A stretch of DNA of 64,000 nucleotides from Mitsuaria sp. WAJ17 (GCF_014174515.1 NZ_JACJUG010000008.1:124001-188000); one strand, 5' to 3'; shown: positions 11,593-22,160, counted from the stretch's first letter. Numbers and translations are program-made. The notes: generated by a model from the letters alone, not told the origin.

Positions 11593-12147
11593 ATGAGCAG
11601 TACCTTGCCGGCGTTGCGGCGCCATCCTGATTTCCGCCAGGGCGCCCGCGACATGCTGGGCATCACCCTGGGCATCTCGGCCTGGGACCAGGTCACCGGC
11701 GTGGCCATGATCCAGAGCGGCCTGCCGCTCCCCCTGGTCCTGATGACGAACCTCACCGTCTTTGCCGGCAGCTCGCGGCTGGCAGCGCTGCCCCTGCTGG
11801 CCGCAGACGCGCCGCTGTGGGTGCTGTGGCTGCTGTGGGCCACGGCTTTCTGCCTGAACCTGCGCTTCGTGATCTTCATCTGGGGCGGCGTGGCACTCAA
11901 CTGGCGCGCCCGGCAACTCCCGTCCATCGCCGGCATCCTGCTGGCTGCCCGCGTGCTGACCGAATGGGGGCTGCGCGATGCGCCCCTGGCCGCGCGGGTT
12001 GTCGTCGTGCTGCCGCTGATCGTGATGACGCCTGATGGCCAGTTGCTGCGCAGCAGGCTGGACGCGCGCCTCTACGCGGCAGCCGTGGGCACCATCCTGA
12101 GCGGCACGGCGGTGATGCTCGCGCTGCGCATCGGCCTCGGTTGGTAA
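11593..12147 (+). CDS. AzlC-family permease, internally shortened
   Basis: 184 residues against roughly 230-245 for intact AzlC/YgaZ proteins, one half of the AzlC-AzlD branched-chain amino acid exporter. The N-terminal part (RQGARDMLGITLGISAWDQVTG; VFAGSSRLAALPL; CLNLRFVIF) matches the family start. It then jumps directly to a segment (LNWRARQLPSIAGILLA) that aligns near the later part, so about 50-55 residues including a membrane segment seem to be missing around residue 96 (near base 11880). No azlD follows; the next gene is pgk. Possibly a decaying gene; transport activity is doubtful. Confidence 0.65.
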   Translation: MSSTLPALRRHPDFRQGARDMLGITLGISAWDQVTGVAMIQSGLPLPLVLMTNLTVFAGSSRLAALPLLAADAPLWVLWLLWATAFCLNLRFVIFIWGGVALNWRARQLPSIAGILLAARVLTEWGLRDAPLAARVVVVLPLIVMTPDGQLLRSRLDARLYAAAVGTILSGTAVMLALRIGLGW

Positions 12148-12266
12148 GCCCTCTGTCCTCGGGTACGTGCCCGGTACGAAAGGGCCCGCGGAAGGCGGCT
12201 TGGTAAGCTAGAGGGCTTGCGCTGCGCTTGGGCAGCCCCGAATTCCAATCAAACTCCGAGAGACTC

Positions 12267-13460
12267 ATGAACGTCCTGCGTTTTTCCGACCTCGTGGCCG
12301 CCGGCAAGGTGGCTGGCCAGCGTGTCTTCATCCGTGCCGACCTGAACGTCCCGCAGGATGATGCCGGCAACATCACGGAAGACACCCGCATCCGCGCCTC
12401 CATCCCCGCCATCGAGATGGCATTGAAGGCCGGCGCCGCCGTGATGGTGACCTCCCACCTGGGGCGCCCCACCGAGGGCGAGTTCAAGCCCGAGGACTCG
12501 CTCGCTCCCATCGCCCGCCGCATGGGCGAGCTCATGGGGCGTGAAGTGGCCGTGGTGGCCAACTGGGTGGATGGCGTGAGCGTCGCCCCGGGCCAGCTGG
12601 TGCTGCTGGAGAACTGCCGCGTCAACAAGGGCGAGAAGAAGAATAACGAAGAGCTGGCGCGGAAGATGGCCGCCCTGTGCGACATCTACGTCAACGACGC
12701 CTTCGGCACCGCCCACCGCGCTGAGGGCACAACCTACGGCATCGCTCAGTTCGCCAAGATCGCCTGCGCCGGCCCGCTGCTGGCCGCCGAGATCGACGCC
12801 ATCACGAAGGCTCTGGCCAGCCCGAAGCGCCCGCTGGTGGCCATCGTGGCGGGCTCCAAGGTCTCGACCAAGCTGACCATCCTGCAGTCGCTGTCAAAGA
12901 ACGTGGACGGGCTGGTGGTGGGGGGCGGCATTGCCAACACCTTCATGCTGGCCGCCGGCCTGAAGATCGGCAAGTCCCTGGCCGAACCCGATCTGGTGGG
13001 TGAAGCCACCGCGGTGATCGAGTCCATGAAGGCCCGCGGCGCCGCCGTGCCCATCCCCGTGGACGTGGTAACGGCCAAGACCTTCGCCGCCGACGCCCCG
13101 GCCACCGTGAAGGCCGCCACCGATGTGGCGGATGATGATCTGATCCTGGACATCGGCCCCAAGACCGCTGCGATGCTGGCCCAGCAGCTCAAGGCCGCCG
13201 GCACCGTCGTCTGGAACGGCCCGGTGGGCGTGTTCGAGTTCGACGCCTTTGCGCACGGCACCGAGACCATCGCCCGCGCCATCGCCGACAGCAGCGCCTT
13301 CAGCATTGCCGGCGGTGGCGACACCCTGGCCGCGATCGCCAAGTACGGCATCGAGAAGGACGTGGGCTACATCTCCACCGGCGGCGGCGCCTTCCTGGAG
13401 GTGCTGGAAGGCAAGACCCTGCCGGCCTTCGAGATCCTGGCCAAGCGCGCCAACGGCTGA
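12267..13460 (+). CDS. pgk: phosphoglycerate kinase
   Basis: 397 residues from ATG 12267 (MNVLRFSDL), the usual bacterial length. It has RADLNVP at the N-terminal substrate-binding site, the 3-phosphoglycerate-binding SHLGRP segment, and the C-terminal nucleotide-binding GGGDTLAAI region. It interconverts 1,3-bisphosphoglycerate and 3-phosphoglycerate with ADP/ATP in glycolysis and gluconeogenesis. A good intrinsic terminator follows, so it is probably transcribed alone. In related genomes it clusters with pyk and fba, both nearby here. Confidence 0.97.
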   Translation: MNVLRFSDLVAAGKVAGQRVFIRADLNVPQDDAGNITEDTRIRASIPAIEMALKAGAAVMVTSHLGRPTEGEFKPEDSLAPIARRMGELMGREVAVVANWVDGVSVAPGQLVLLENCRVNKGEKKNNEELARKMAALCDIYVNDAFGTAHRAEGTTYGIAQFAKIACAGPLLAAEIDAITKALASPKRPLVAIVAGSKVSTKLTILQSLSKNVDGLVVGGGIANTFMLAAGLKIGKSLAEPDLVGEATAVIESMKARGAAVPIPVDVVTAKTFAADAPATVKAATDVADDDLILDIGPKTAAMLAQQLKAAGTVVWNGPVGVFEFDAFAHGTETIARAIADSSAFSIAGGGDTLAAIAKYGIEKDVGYISTGGGAFLEVLEGKTLPAFEILAKRANG

Positions 13461-13481
13461 TCGCCGGCCTCGCTGCTGAGA

Positions 13482-13507
13482 AAGCCCGGCTTGTCCGGGC
13501 TTTTTCT
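13482..13507 (+). terminator. Rho-independent terminator of pgk
   Basis: AAGCCCGG (13482-13489) and CCGGGCTT (13495-13502) form an eight-base-pair stem with a five-base loop and run straight into TTTTTC, 21 bases after the pgk stop. Confidence 0.88.
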
Positions 13508-13686
13508 TTCCCTGCGCCGCACGTCCACGGAAGCTGGCTTGCCGCGTCACGAAGCCCGTCAGCCCAGTGTTTGCGATTTGTGCATGAGGGGCAAAGGACT
13601 CGGCATCAGCGGCGCATGAAACCGTCATGTACCCGGGAGTAAGCTGGCCGGCCCTGCAGTCCATACAGCTACAAGAGGAGACCCGG

Positions 13687-16014
13687 ATGGCTGAGAAAGA
13701 GCACTTGTCGCCCGCCGAGCGCGCCCTGCGCGACGCCGCGCTGGAATACCACCGCGCGCCGACCCGCGGCAAGATCGCCGTCACGCCTACCAAGGCCCTG
13801 TCCAACCAGCGCGACCTCTCGCTGGCCTACTCGCCCGGTGTCGCCTATGCCTGCCTGGCCATCGAGGAGGATCCTAGCCTGGCTGCCGAGTACACCTCGC
13901 GTGCCAACCTCGTCGGCGTGATCACCAATGGCACGGCCGTGCTGGGTCTCGGGGACATCGGTCCCCTGGCCGGCAAGCCGGTGATGGAGGGCAAGGGCTG
14001 CCTGTTCAAGAAGTTCGCAGGCGTCGATGTCTTCGATATCGAACTGGCCGAGCGCGACCCCGACAAGCTGGTGGACATCATCGCCGCGATGGAACCCACG
14101 CTGGGCGGCGTGAACCTCGAGGACATCAAGGCGCCCGAGTGCTTCTACATCGAGAAGAAGCTGTCGGAGCGCATGAACATTCCCGTCTTCCACGATGACC
14201 AGCACGGCACGGCCATCATCAGCAGCGCCGCGCTGCTCAATGGCCTGGAGCTGGTGGGCAAGGACATCGGGCAGGTGAAGCTGGCCGTCTCCGGTGCGGG
14301 GGCCGCGGCCATCGCCTGCCTGGATGTCATGGTGGGCCTGGGCGTGAAGCGCGAGAACGTCTTCGTCTGCGATTCCAAGGGCCTGATCCAGAGCGAGCGC
14401 GCCGATGCGCAGGCTGGCAAGCTGGACGAGTCCAAGCAGCGCTACTGCCAGCTCACGAAGGCCCGCACCCTGGCCGACGTGGTGGCCGGTGCTGACGTGT
14501 TCCTCGGTTGCTCGGCCGCCGGCGTGCTGACGCAGGAGATGGTGGCCTCCATGGCTGACAAGCCCATCATCCTGGCCCTGGCCAACCCTGAGCCCGAAAT
14601 CCGTCCGGAGCTGGCCAAGGCCGTGCGCCCGGACTGCATCATCGCCACCGGCCGCTCGGACTATGCGAACCAGGTCAACAACGTCCTGTGCTTCCCCTAT
14701 ATCTTCCGCGGCGCCCTGGATTGCGGTGCGACTAAGATCACCGAGGCCATGAAGCTGGCCTGCGTGCGCGAGATCGCCGCCCTGGCCAAGGCCGAAATGA
14801 GCGACGAGGTTGCGGCGGCCTATGCCGGCCAGGAGCTGGCCTTCGGCCCGGACTACCTGATCCCCAAGCCCTTCGACGCCCGCCTGATCCTGCGCATCGC
14901 ACCGGCCGTGGCTGAAGCCGCGGCGGCGTCGGGCGTGGCCACGCGCCCCATCGGCGACCTGGCGGCCTACCGCGAGCAGCTCTCGCGTTTTGTCTACCAG
15001 ACCGGCATGTTCATGCGCCCGGTCTTTGCCGCCGCCAAGGCCGAGTACCTGGAAGGCCGGGCCCGCGTGATCTACGCCGAGGGCGAGGATGAGCGCGTGC
15101 TGCGCGCCGTGCAGGTGGCCCTCGACGAGAAGCTCACCCGCCCCACGCTGATCGGCCGCCCCGAGGTCATCGGTATGCGCATCCAGCGTGCCGGCCTGCG
15201 CATGAAGCTGGGCGAGGACGTGCAGGTCATCGATCCGGACAACGACGCCCGCTTCCGCCACTACTGGGAGCGCTACCACCAGGTCATGGGCCGCCGTGGC
15301 GTGACGCCGGAGATGGCCAAGGCTGCGGTCCGCCGCTCGGCCACCACCATCGGCGCCCTGGCCATCGAGCTGGGCGACGCGGACGCCATGATCTGCGGCA
15401 TGGTGGGGCGTTTCGACTCGCACCTGGAGCATGTGTCCGACCTCATCGGGCTCAAGGCCGGCGTGCAGAACTTTGCAACGCTCAACGCGCTGATGCTGGA
15501 GCAGCACACGCTCTTCATCACGGACACCTTCGTCAACGAGGATCCTAGCGCCGAGCAACTGGCTGAGATCGCCGCCATGGCCTCGGAGGAAATGCGCCGC
15601 TTCGGCTTGCCGCCCAAGGTGGCCTTCCTCTCGCACTCGATGTTCGGCTCCAGCAAGCGCGCTTCGGCCCAGAAGATGCGCCGCGCGCGCGAGCTCTTCG
15701 TCCAGCACGCACCGGACGTGGAATGCGATGGCGAGATGCATGGCGACGCTGCATTGAGCGAATCCGTGCGCGCCACTTTTCTCCCGGACAGCACGCTCAG
15801 GGGCGCGGCCAACTTGCTGGTGCTGCCCAGCCTGGATTCGGCCAACATCCTCTTCAACGTGCTGAAGATCACCAGCGGGCAGGGCGTCACTGTCGGGCCC
15901 ATGCTGCTGGGCGCAGCCAAGCCCGTGCACATCCTGACGCCTTCGGCGACGGTGCGTCGCATCGTCAACATGACCGCGCTCGCCGTGGCCGAGGTCAGGG
16001 CCGGAAAGGCTTGA
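13687..16014 (+). CDS. maeB: NADP-dependent malic enzyme, MaeB type with phosphotransacetylase domain
   Basis: 775 residues from ATG 13687, preceded by AGAGGAGA; an upstream in-frame ATG (13627) is less likely. The first 430 residues are the malic enzyme: [13 protein letters not shown], the metal-binding HDDQHGTA motif and the NADP Rossmann motif [12 protein letters not shown]. Residues from about 440 on form a phosphate acetyltransferase-like domain ([25 protein letters not shown]), which in MaeB proteins is regulatory rather than catalytic. It makes pyruvate from malate with NADPH. A terminator follows. It sits between pgk and pyk, feeding the same pyruvate node. Confidence 0.94.
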   Translation: MAEKEHLSPAERALRDAALEYHRAPTRGKIAVTPTKALSNQRDLSLAYSPGVAYACLAIEEDPSLAAEYTSRANLVGVITNGTAVLGLGDIGPLAGKPVMEGKGCLFKKFAGVDVFDIELAERDPDKLVDIIAAMEPTLGGVNLEDIKAPECFYIEKKLSERMNIPVFHDDQHGTAIISSAALLNGLELVGKDIGQVKLAVSGAGAAAIACLDVMVGLGVKRENVFVCDSKGLIQSERADAQAGKLDESKQRYCQLTKARTLADVVAGADVFLGCSAAGVLTQEMVASMADKPIILALANPEPEIRPELAKAVRPDCIIATGRSDYANQVNNVLCFPYIFRGALDCGATKITEAMKLACVREIAALAKAEMSDEVAAAYAGQELAFGPDYLIPKPFDARLILRIAPAVAEAAAASGVATRPIGDLAAYREQLSRFVYQTGMFMRPVFAAAKAEYLEGRARVIYAEGEDERVLRAVQVALDEKLTRPTLIGRPEVIGMRIQRAGLRMKLGEDVQVIDPDNDARFRHYWERYHQVMGRRGVTPEMAKAAVRRSATTIGALAIELGDADAMICGMVGRFDSHLEHVSDLIGLKAGVQNFATLNALMLEQHTLFITDTFVNEDPSAEQLAEIAAMASEEMRRFGLPPKVAFLSHSMFGSSKRASAQKMRRARELFVQHAPDVECDGEMHGDAALSESVRATFLPDSTLRGAANLLVLPSLDSANILFNVLKITSGQGVTVGPMLLGAAKPVHILTPSATVRRIVNMTALAVAEVRAGKA

Positions 16015-16053
16015 CCACCCCCTGCCGGCTTCGCGCTGGCGCTCGGGGCGAAG

Positions 16054-16087
16054 CCCGCCGGGGTGTCCCGGCGGGTTTCTTCTTTTT
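16054..16087 (+). terminator. Rho-independent terminator of maeB
   Basis: CCCGCCGGG (16054-16062) pairs with CCCGGCGGG (16067-16075) around a four-base loop, followed by the T-rich TTTCTTCTTTTT. Confidence 0.85.
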
Positions 16088-16241
16088 GGGACGAGCTTCG
16101 CCGCTGCCGGAGTCAGGATGCTGGAAGCTCCTCGCGGTCGATGCCTTCGTCCCACGCTGCTTGGTAACCTCATGAAATCGACTTCCCGCTCTAAATGCGG
16201 CACATAATCGATTCCTGTAACTTAATTTCAGCGAGCTGCCC

Positions 16242-17672
16242 ATGACCCGCGCCACCAAGATCGTTGCCACCCTCGGTCCCGCTTCCTCCACCCCTGAGGT
16301 GCTGGAGCGCATGATCCGGGCCGGGGTGGACGTGGTGCGGCTGAATTTCTCCCATGGCAAGGCACAGGACCACATCGACCGCGCCCGCATGGTGCGCGAG
16401 GTCGCCGCGTCGGTGGGCAAGGAGGTCGCCATCATGGCCGACCTCCAGGGCCCCAAGATTCGCGTGGGCAAGTTCGAGAACGGCAAGATCGAGCTGGTCA
16501 ATGGCACCCGCTTCATCCTCGATGCCAACCGCACCGAACTGGGCAATGAAGAGATCGTGGGGCTGGACTACAAGGAGCTGCCGCGCGACGTGAAGCCTGG
16601 TGACACCCTCTTGCTCAACGACGGCCTGCTGGTGCTGACGGTCGAGGCGGTGCGAGGCGCGCAGGTGCACACCATCGTCAAGCTGGGCGGTGAGCTGTCC
16701 AACAACAAGGGCATCAACAAGCAAGGCGGTGGCCTTACCGCCCCGGCCCTGACGGCCAAGGACATGGAGGACATCAAGACCGCCATGGCCTTCCAGTGTG
16801 AGTACCTGGCCGTGAGCTTCCCCAAGAACGCCACCGACATGGAGATGGCGCGCCAACTGGCCAACGTCGCTGGCGAGCCCTGGCGCCACAAGCCCGGCAT
16901 GATCGCCAAGATCGAGCGCAGCGAGGCCATCCCCCAATTGGAAGCCATCCTGAAGGCCTCCGACGGCATCATGGTCGCCCGCGGTGACCTCGCCGTGGAG
17001 GTGGGCAATGCCGCCGTGCCCGCCCTGCAAAAGCGCATGATCCGCATGGCCCGCGAGATGGACAAGGTGGCCATCACCGCGACCCAGATGATGGAGTCCA
17101 TGATCGTCAACCCGGTGCCCACCCGCGCCGAGGTATCGGATGTGGCCAACGCCGTGCTGGACGGCACCGACGCCGTGATGCTCTCTGCCGAGACCGCCGC
17201 CGGCAAGTTCCCCGTCGAGACCATCGAGCAGATGGCCGCCATCGCCCTGGAGGCCGAGGCCGCCGAGTTCGTCACCATCGACACCGACTTCGCCAACCGC
17301 CAGTTCGGCCGCATCGACCAGTCCATCGCCATGGGCGCGCTGTTCACCGCCCACCACCTGGGCTGCAAGGCCATTCTCGCGCTGACCGAGTCCGGCTCGA
17401 CCGCACTGTGGATGAGCCGCCACCGCATCCACGTGCCCATCTTCGGCCTGACCACCACGCCGCAGTCGCAGCGCAAGATGGCGCTGTACCGCAATGTGCG
17501 CCCCCTGCTGATGCCTGTGTACGAGGACCGCGACGTGGCCCTCAAGGCCGCCGAGCAACTGCTCGTCGAGCGCGGTGTGCTGATGCCCGGCGACACCTAC
17601 GCCATCACCTGCGGCGAGCCCATGGGCTACCCCGGCGGCACCAATATGCTGAAGGTCTGCCGCGTCGAATAA
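16242..17672 (+). CDS. pyk: pyruvate kinase
   Basis: 476 residues, a normal length. It begins MTRATKIVATLGPASS and has RLNFSHG, the metal- and substrate-binding region IMVARGDLAVEVG, the active-site loop ATQMMESM and TEVSD-like NPVPTRAEVSDVANAV. It catalyses ADP + phosphoenolpyruvate to ATP + pyruvate. A CATAAT-like -10 box lies about 35 bases upstream, but no clear -35. It forms a central-metabolism cluster with pgk, maeB and fba, though two unrelated genes separate it from fba. Confidence 0.97.
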   Translation: MTRATKIVATLGPASSTPEVLERMIRAGVDVVRLNFSHGKAQDHIDRARMVREVAASVGKEVAIMADLQGPKIRVGKFENGKIELVNGTRFILDANRTELGNEEIVGLDYKELPRDVKPGDTLLLNDGLLVLTVEAVRGAQVHTIVKLGGELSNNKGINKQGGGLTAPALTAKDMEDIKTAMAFQCEYLAVSFPKNATDMEMARQLANVAGEPWRHKPGMIAKIERSEAIPQLEAILKASDGIMVARGDLAVEVGNAAVPALQKRMIRMAREMDKVAITATQMMESMIVNPVPTRAEVSDVANAVLDGTDAVMLSAETAAGKFPVETIEQMAAIALEAEAAEFVTIDTDFANRQFGRIDQSIAMGALFTAHHLGCKAILALTESGSTALWMSRHRIHVPIFGLTTTPQSQRKMALYRNVRPLLMPVYEDRDVALKAAEQLLVERGVLMPGDTYAITCGEPMGYPGGTNMLKVCRVE

Positions 17673-17785
17673 AGCCCACGGATGAGGCCCACGGCACCCG
17701 GTAGGGCCAGAGCCCGGGCTGTCCACGACTGCACTATGCTTGGACGCAGGAGGCCGGTGTCCCGGCCGCTCGAGGCGCTGCCGGC

Positions 17786-18550
17786 ATGAACCAAACTCAG
17801 GAGGCCCCGCTTCCCGATCCGCAGCGCCGCCGCCTGCTGGGCGTCTGCGCGGGCATGGGTCTGGATGGCGCCCCCGCGGTGAGCGATGCCGCTGCGCTGC
17901 ACATCCCCCTGGCCGTGGGCGAGCACGTGAACCGCGCCTTCGTGGTGCCCCTGCTGCAGGTGCTGGAGCAGGGGGGCGGCTGGACCTGGGACCTGCAGTT
18001 CGCGCCCATGGGCCGTGTGCTGGCGCTCGCCGAGCGTGGGCAGAGCCTTGCCTTCGGACTCGGGCGCACGGCGGCCCGCGAGGCGGTGATGGGTTTCAGC
18101 GATCCGCTGTTCAGCTCCCGCATCTGGCCGGTCATGCGGCGCGACCGGGGCCTGCGCCTGAGCAGCGTCGAGGACCTCCGCGGGCTGACCGTCTGCCTGG
18201 CTCGCTCCATGAGCTACGGGGCTGCCTTGGATGCGGCGAAGGGCCGGGACTTCCAGGTCGAGTATGCCGATGGTGATCCCATGATCCGGCTGCGCATGCT
18301 TGCCGCCCAGCGCTGCGACGTGGCGCTGATGAGCCATCGCAGCGCCGACCCCTGGCTGCTGGAGCGACGGCTGCGAACCGCGGCCGGCTATACGTCTCTG
18401 ATCGAGGTGGGCGCCGTGCCCTTGATCACCGAACCCGTGCACGTGGCCGGCGCCCTGGGCAGCCCGCTGCTGCGGTACCTGCCCCAGATCAACGCGGCGT
18501 TGCGGCGCCAGCACCTGGCCATCCAGGCGCTGGTCGATAGCGAGCTGTGA
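17786..18550 (+). CDS. solute-binding-protein-like (PBP2 / family 3) protein
   Basis: 254 residues. The pattern of LGRTAAREAVMGFSDPLFS, then LRGLTVCLARSMSYGAAL and RLRMLAAQRCDVALMSHR, matches the two-lobed family 3 periplasmic binding fold seen in amino-acid transport and histidine-kinase sensor modules. The N-terminus has RRRLLG, but the following segment is only weakly hydrophobic, so a functional signal peptide is doubtful. No permease or ATPase gene is adjacent; the next gene is a convergent HATPase regulator ending 13 bases away. The ligand cannot be predicted. Confidence 0.65.
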   Translation: MNQTQEAPLPDPQRRRLLGVCAGMGLDGAPAVSDAAALHIPLAVGEHVNRAFVVPLLQVLEQGGGWTWDLQFAPMGRVLALAERGQSLAFGLGRTAAREAVMGFSDPLFSSRIWPVMRRDRGLRLSSVEDLRGLTVCLARSMSYGAALDAAKGRDFQVEYADGDPMIRLRMLAAQRCDVALMSHRSADPWLLERRLRTAAGYTSLIEVGAVPLITEPVHVAGALGSPLLRYLPQINAALRRQHLAIQALVDSEL

Positions 18551-18563
18551 GCCGGCAAACGGC

Positions 18564-19583
18564 TCAGGACTTCTGCGCGCTGCGTACCAGCGCCTCGATG
18601 CGGGGTGTCATGTGGGTGGGCACCAGCTCCACCTCCTGGTGGGCCCGGGCGAAGACGCGGAAGAGTTCGTCCGTAAAGCCATGCCCGACGTCCTCCACGC
18701 CCTCGAAGCTCACTTCTGCGCGCTTGAACTGCGGTAGCCGTGCGGCCACGCGCCGGGCCTGGGCGCGCGAGTCTAGGGCCTGGCCCGGCCCGGCCACCAG
18801 GCGCAGGTAGATCTTGGTCTGGTCGAACTCGATGCCCGTGCCGTCCGTACTCCAGGCCTCAAGGACCTGGTCCAGGGTGCGGGTGCTGTCCAGCGCGATG
18901 GACATGTAAATGGAGCTGCCCTGGCGCGGCAGCGGCCTGCCGGGCTGCCAGCCGGTGGACTCCCAAGCGCGGCGCTGGAAGGCCGTGCCATTGGCATGGA
19001 TGTCGAACACGTCGGCCAGCTGCGAGCTGAAGAACAGCCCGCGGCCGGTGTGCATCTGCGGCTGGCTGGTCAGGCGGCCCTTGGACAGTTCCAGCATCGC
19101 ATGTTGCGGATCGGCGATGTCGAATGACTCGCAGATCCGGTTGAAGACGCCGCAGCCGTCGTCCGAGACCAGCAGCTGCACATGGCTGGGCGTCTGGCGC
19201 AGCGAGACCGTGACACTGCTGCCGCCGCTGTGGTCTACGGCGTTGTTGACCAGCTCGGTGAACCCGTGCTGGACCATGCGCGCCACGTGCCTGGGCAGGC
19301 TGAAGTTGGGCGCGAAGTCGCGCTGCCAGGGCAGGTCTTCCTGAAGGCCGTGCAGGCTGTAGGTACGCACGACCTGACGCAGCACGCCGGGGCCATACAC
19401 CGGCCGGCGCATGCTGCCCTCGCGCGTGAGCCACTGGGCATCGACCAGGCGGCGCAGGGCCGACAGCACGGCGCGGTGGCTGGCGCCTGTGCGCTCCTCC
19501 ACGTGCGCGGGCAGGTCCAGCGAATGCTCCCGGGCGGCAGCGGTGATCCACAGCGTCAGGTGGTCGATGGACAGTCGGGTCAT
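18564..19583 (-). CDS. HATPase-domain regulator with C-terminal STAS-like DUF4325
   Basis: 339 residues from ATG 19583 (MTRLSIDHL). The N-terminal 80 residues look like a winged helix. A GHKL/HATPase domain follows with FTELVNNAVDHSGG (N-box), SDDGCGVFNRI (G1) and HTGRGLFFSSQLADVF (G2). The C-terminal 100 residues match the STAS-like DUF4325 domain. There is no dimerisation/phosphoacceptor histidine region or receiver, so this is not a classical histidine kinase. It resembles anti-sigma-factor-type ATPases joined to an antagonist-like STAS domain. A soluble regulator of unknown target, probably its own transcription unit. Confidence 0.75.
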   Translation of the reverse strand: MTRLSIDHLTLWITAAAREHSLDLPAHVEERTGASHRAVLSALRRLVDAQWLTREGSMRRPVYGPGVLRQVVRTYSLHGLQEDLPWQRDFAPNFSLPRHVARMVQHGFTELVNNAVDHSGGSSVTVSLRQTPSHVQLLVSDDGCGVFNRICESFDIADPQHAMLELSKGRLTSQPQMHTGRGLFFSSQLADVFDIHANGTAFQRRAWESTGWQPGRPLPRQGSSIYMSIALDSTRTLDQVLEAWSTDGTGIEFDQTKIYLRLVAGPGQALDSRAQARRVAARLPQFKRAEVSFEGVEDVGHGFTDELFRVFARAHQEVELVPTHMTPRIEALVRSAQKS

Positions 19584-19941
19584 GAACGCTCCATGAGGGG
19601 GCTGCCAGTGTCGCCGCAAGCGCCCGCCGGGCAGCGGCGCAACAGCGCGGGGAAGGCGGTCCAGCCCGACGCATGGGGTGGGTGCAACACACCAATGGCG
19701 GACCAGTTGCGAGCCTAGCCGCAGCCCGGCCCCCCTGCAAGCGACCCAACCCGGGCCTGCTGCACCCGAATCGCGGGGGCGGGTGCCCAGCTTGCCGGAG
19801 CGGCTTGCCGGTTTTCGGCCCCCCCACCGCTAGAATCCCGGGCAGTTACGGCGCGGTTACGGAGGTGGACTCGGGGGGCAAGCCCGCGAGGCTGGCTGTC
19901 CGCCGCGCCCTCAGGATTCTTCACTTCCTCGGAGCTTCATC
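19584..19941. other. intergenic region between the HATPase regulator and fba
   Basis: 358 bases without a supportable gene; short frames here are high-GC artefacts. The only candidate signal is TAGAAT at 19831-19836, resembling a -10 box about 105 bases before fba, with TTGCCG at 19805-19810 at a rather long spacing of 20. It probably contains the divergent promoters of both flanking genes. Confidence 0.4.
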
Positions 19942-21006
19942 ATGGCCCTCGTTTCCATGCGCCAGCTGCTGGACCATGCCGCCGAGCACGGCTACGGCAT
20001 CCCGGCCTTCAACGTCAACAACCTGGAGCAGGTGCAGGCCGTCATGGCCGCGGCTGACGAGGTCGGCGCGCCCGTGATCCTGCAGGCCAGCGCAGGTGCC
20101 CGCAAGTACGCTGGCGAGAGCTTCATCAAGCACCTGATCCAGGCCGCCGTCGAAGCCTACCCTCACATTCCCCTTGTGATGCACCAGGACCACGGCACCA
20201 GCCCCAAGGTCTGCGCCGGCGCCATCGATCTGGGCTTTGGCTCCGTGATGATGGACGGCTCGCTGATGGAGGACGGCAAGACGCCCTCGTCCTTCGACTA
20301 CAACGTGGACGTCACCCGCAAGGTCGTCGAGATGGCCCACAAGGTCGGCGTAACCGTGGAAGGCGAGCTGGGCTGCCTGGGTAATCTGGAGACCGGCGAT
20401 GCCGGTGAGGAGGACGGCATCGGTGCCGCCGGCAAGCTGGACCACAGCCAGATGCTGACCGATCCTGAAGAGGCCGCCACCTTCGTGAAGGCCACGCAGC
20501 TGGATGCCCTGGCCATTGCCATTGGCACCAGCCACGGCGCCTACAAGTTCTCGCGCAAGCCCACGGGCGACATCCTGGCCATCAGCCGCGTCAAGGAAAT
20601 TCACAAGCGCATCCCCAACACCCACCTCGTGATGCACGGCTCCTCCTCGGTGCCTGCCGAGCTGCTGGCCATCATCAACCAGTACGGCGGCAAGATGAAG
20701 GAAACCTACGGCGTGCCCGTCGAGGAGATCCAGGAAGCCATCAAGCATGGCGTGCGCAAGATCAACATCGACACCGACATTCGCCTGGCCATGACCGGCG
20801 CGGTGCGCAAGTTCCTGTTCGAGAACCCGGACAAGTTCGATGCCCGCGAATGGCTCAAGCCCGCCCGCGAAGCTGCCAAGCTGGTCTGCAAGGCCCGCTA
20901 CCTGGAGTTCGGCTGCGAAGGCCAGGCCGGCAAGATCAAGCCCCTGAGCCTGGTCCAGGTGGCCGAGGCCTATGCCCGCGGCGAGCTGGCGCAAGTCGTG
21001 CAGTGA
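19942..21006 (+). CDS. fba: class II fructose-bisphosphate aldolase, Calvin-cycle subtype
   Basis: 354 residues, beginning [27 protein letters not shown]. The zinc- and substrate-binding HQDHG motif is present, as are EGELGCLG and the HGSSS phosphate-binding motif. The sequence type matches the CbbA-like class II aldolases common in betaproteobacteria, which serve glycolysis and gluconeogenesis whether or not a Calvin cycle exists. It cleaves fructose 1,6-bisphosphate to DHAP and glyceraldehyde 3-phosphate. A terminator follows, before purC. No RuBisCO or other cbb genes are in the window. Confidence 0.96.
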   Translation: MALVSMRQLLDHAAEHGYGIPAFNVNNLEQVQAVMAAADEVGAPVILQASAGARKYAGESFIKHLIQAAVEAYPHIPLVMHQDHGTSPKVCAGAIDLGFGSVMMDGSLMEDGKTPSSFDYNVDVTRKVVEMAHKVGVTVEGELGCLGNLETGDAGEEDGIGAAGKLDHSQMLTDPEEAATFVKATQLDALAIAIGTSHGAYKFSRKPTGDILAISRVKEIHKRIPNTHLVMHGSSSVPAELLAIINQYGGKMKETYGVPVEEIQEAIKHGVRKINIDTDIRLAMTGAVRKFLFENPDKFDAREWLKPAREAAKLVCKARYLEFGCEGQAGKIKPLSLVQVAEAYARGELAQVVQ

Positions 21007-21058
21007 CGAAGGGGTGACGCCGGGCCGAATCAGCAGCTGCGCCCGGTACTCCCGCCAC

Positions 21059-21095
21059 AGACCCGCAGGTCCTCTGGCCCGCGGGTCTTTTTTTG
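21059..21095 (+). terminator. Rho-independent terminator of fba
   Basis: AGACCCGC (21059-21066) pairs with GCGGGTCT (21081-21088) across a 14-base loop and is followed by a run of seven or more T. Confidence 0.82.
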
Positions 21096-21140
21096 CCTTG
21101 GGCAACCGTAAAATCGGCGCCTCTTCGACGGATGCCCATC

Positions 21141-22037
21141 ATGACCGCTGCCCTGCTGAATTCTTCTCTTACCTCGCTCCCCCTCCTGGCCCGTGGCAAG
21201 GTGCGCGAGAACTATGCAGTCGGTGAAGACCGCATCCTGATGATCGCCAGCGACCGCATCTCGGCCTATGACGTGATCATGGGCGAGCCCATCCCGGGCA
21301 AGGGCGCGCTGCTGACGAAGATGGCGCTGTTCTGGTTCGACAAGCTGCAGGGCATCGTGCCCAACCACCTGACGGGCGAGGACCCGCTGTCGGTCGTCAC
21401 CGAGGCCGAGCGCGAGCAGGTGCGGGACCGCGCCATGCTGGTCAAGCGCCTGAAGCCTCTGCCCATCGAGGCCGTGGTGCGCGGCTACCTGGCAGGCAGC
21501 GGCTGGGCCGAGTACAAGGACAGCGGCAAGGTCTGTGGCGTCGAGCTGCCGGCGGGCTTGCAGAACGCCTCCAAGCTGCCCCAGCCCATTTTCACGCCCG
21601 CCACCAAGGCCGAGATGGGCGACCACGACGAGAACATCGACTTCGAGCGCTGCGCCGCCATCATCGGTCGCGAGATGGCCGAGAAGGTGCGTGACATCGC
21701 CATCCAGCTCTACCAGCGCGCCGCCGACTATGCCCTTACCAAGGGCATCATCATTGCCGACACCAAGTTCGAGTTCGGTCTGGACGCAGACGGCACCCTG
21801 ACCCTCATGGACGAGGTGCTGACTCCCGACTCCTCCCGCTACTGGCCCGCCGAAAGCTATGCCGTGGGCAGCAACCCGCCCAGCTACGACAAGCAGTTCC
21901 TGCGCGACTGGCTGGAGCAGGCCCTGGTGGACGGCAAGCCCTGGGGCAAGGTTGCCCCCGCGCCTCGGCTGCCTGCCGAGGTGATCGAAAAGACCGCCGC
22001 CAAGTACCAGGAAGCCCTGGAACGCCTGACGCGCTGA
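21141..22037 (+). CDS. purC: phosphoribosylaminoimidazolesuccinocarboxamide synthase
   Basis: 298 residues from ATG 21141 ([10 protein letters not shown]); ATG 21132 is an alternative. SAICAR synthetase motifs are clear: [32 protein letters not shown], and [13 protein letters not shown]. It joins CAIR and aspartate with ATP in step 8 of purine synthesis. The length matches the longer proteobacterial/eukaryotic-like subtype. purE and purK, which often follow purC in Burkholderiales, are absent here; a TPR protein follows instead. Confidence 0.96.
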   Translation: MTAALLNSSLTSLPLLARGKVRENYAVGEDRILMIASDRISAYDVIMGEPIPGKGALLTKMALFWFDKLQGIVPNHLTGEDPLSVVTEAEREQVRDRAMLVKRLKPLPIEAVVRGYLAGSGWAEYKDSGKVCGVELPAGLQNASKLPQPIFTPATKAEMGDHDENIDFERCAAIIGREMAEKVRDIAIQLYQRAADYALTKGIIIADTKFEFGLDADGTLTLMDEVLTPDSSRYWPAESYAVGSNPPSYDKQFLRDWLEQALVDGKPWGKVAPAPRLPAEVIEKTAAKYQEALERLTR

Positions 22038-22160
22038 GTTTGATCCAGGCTGGGCCCTGGCCGGCCCATCGTCTGGCAAGCTGTACCCTGATGGAATCAA
22101 CCGGCGGACCCAGGGGTGCGCCAGGCGCCCTGATGGCGCGCCGAAGCGAGGGAGTCTTGC

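Noticed and set aside
13669..16203. An 844-codon open frame on the minus strand
   Set aside because: Antisense to maeB throughout; the maeB product has complete family motifs, so this is a shadow frame.
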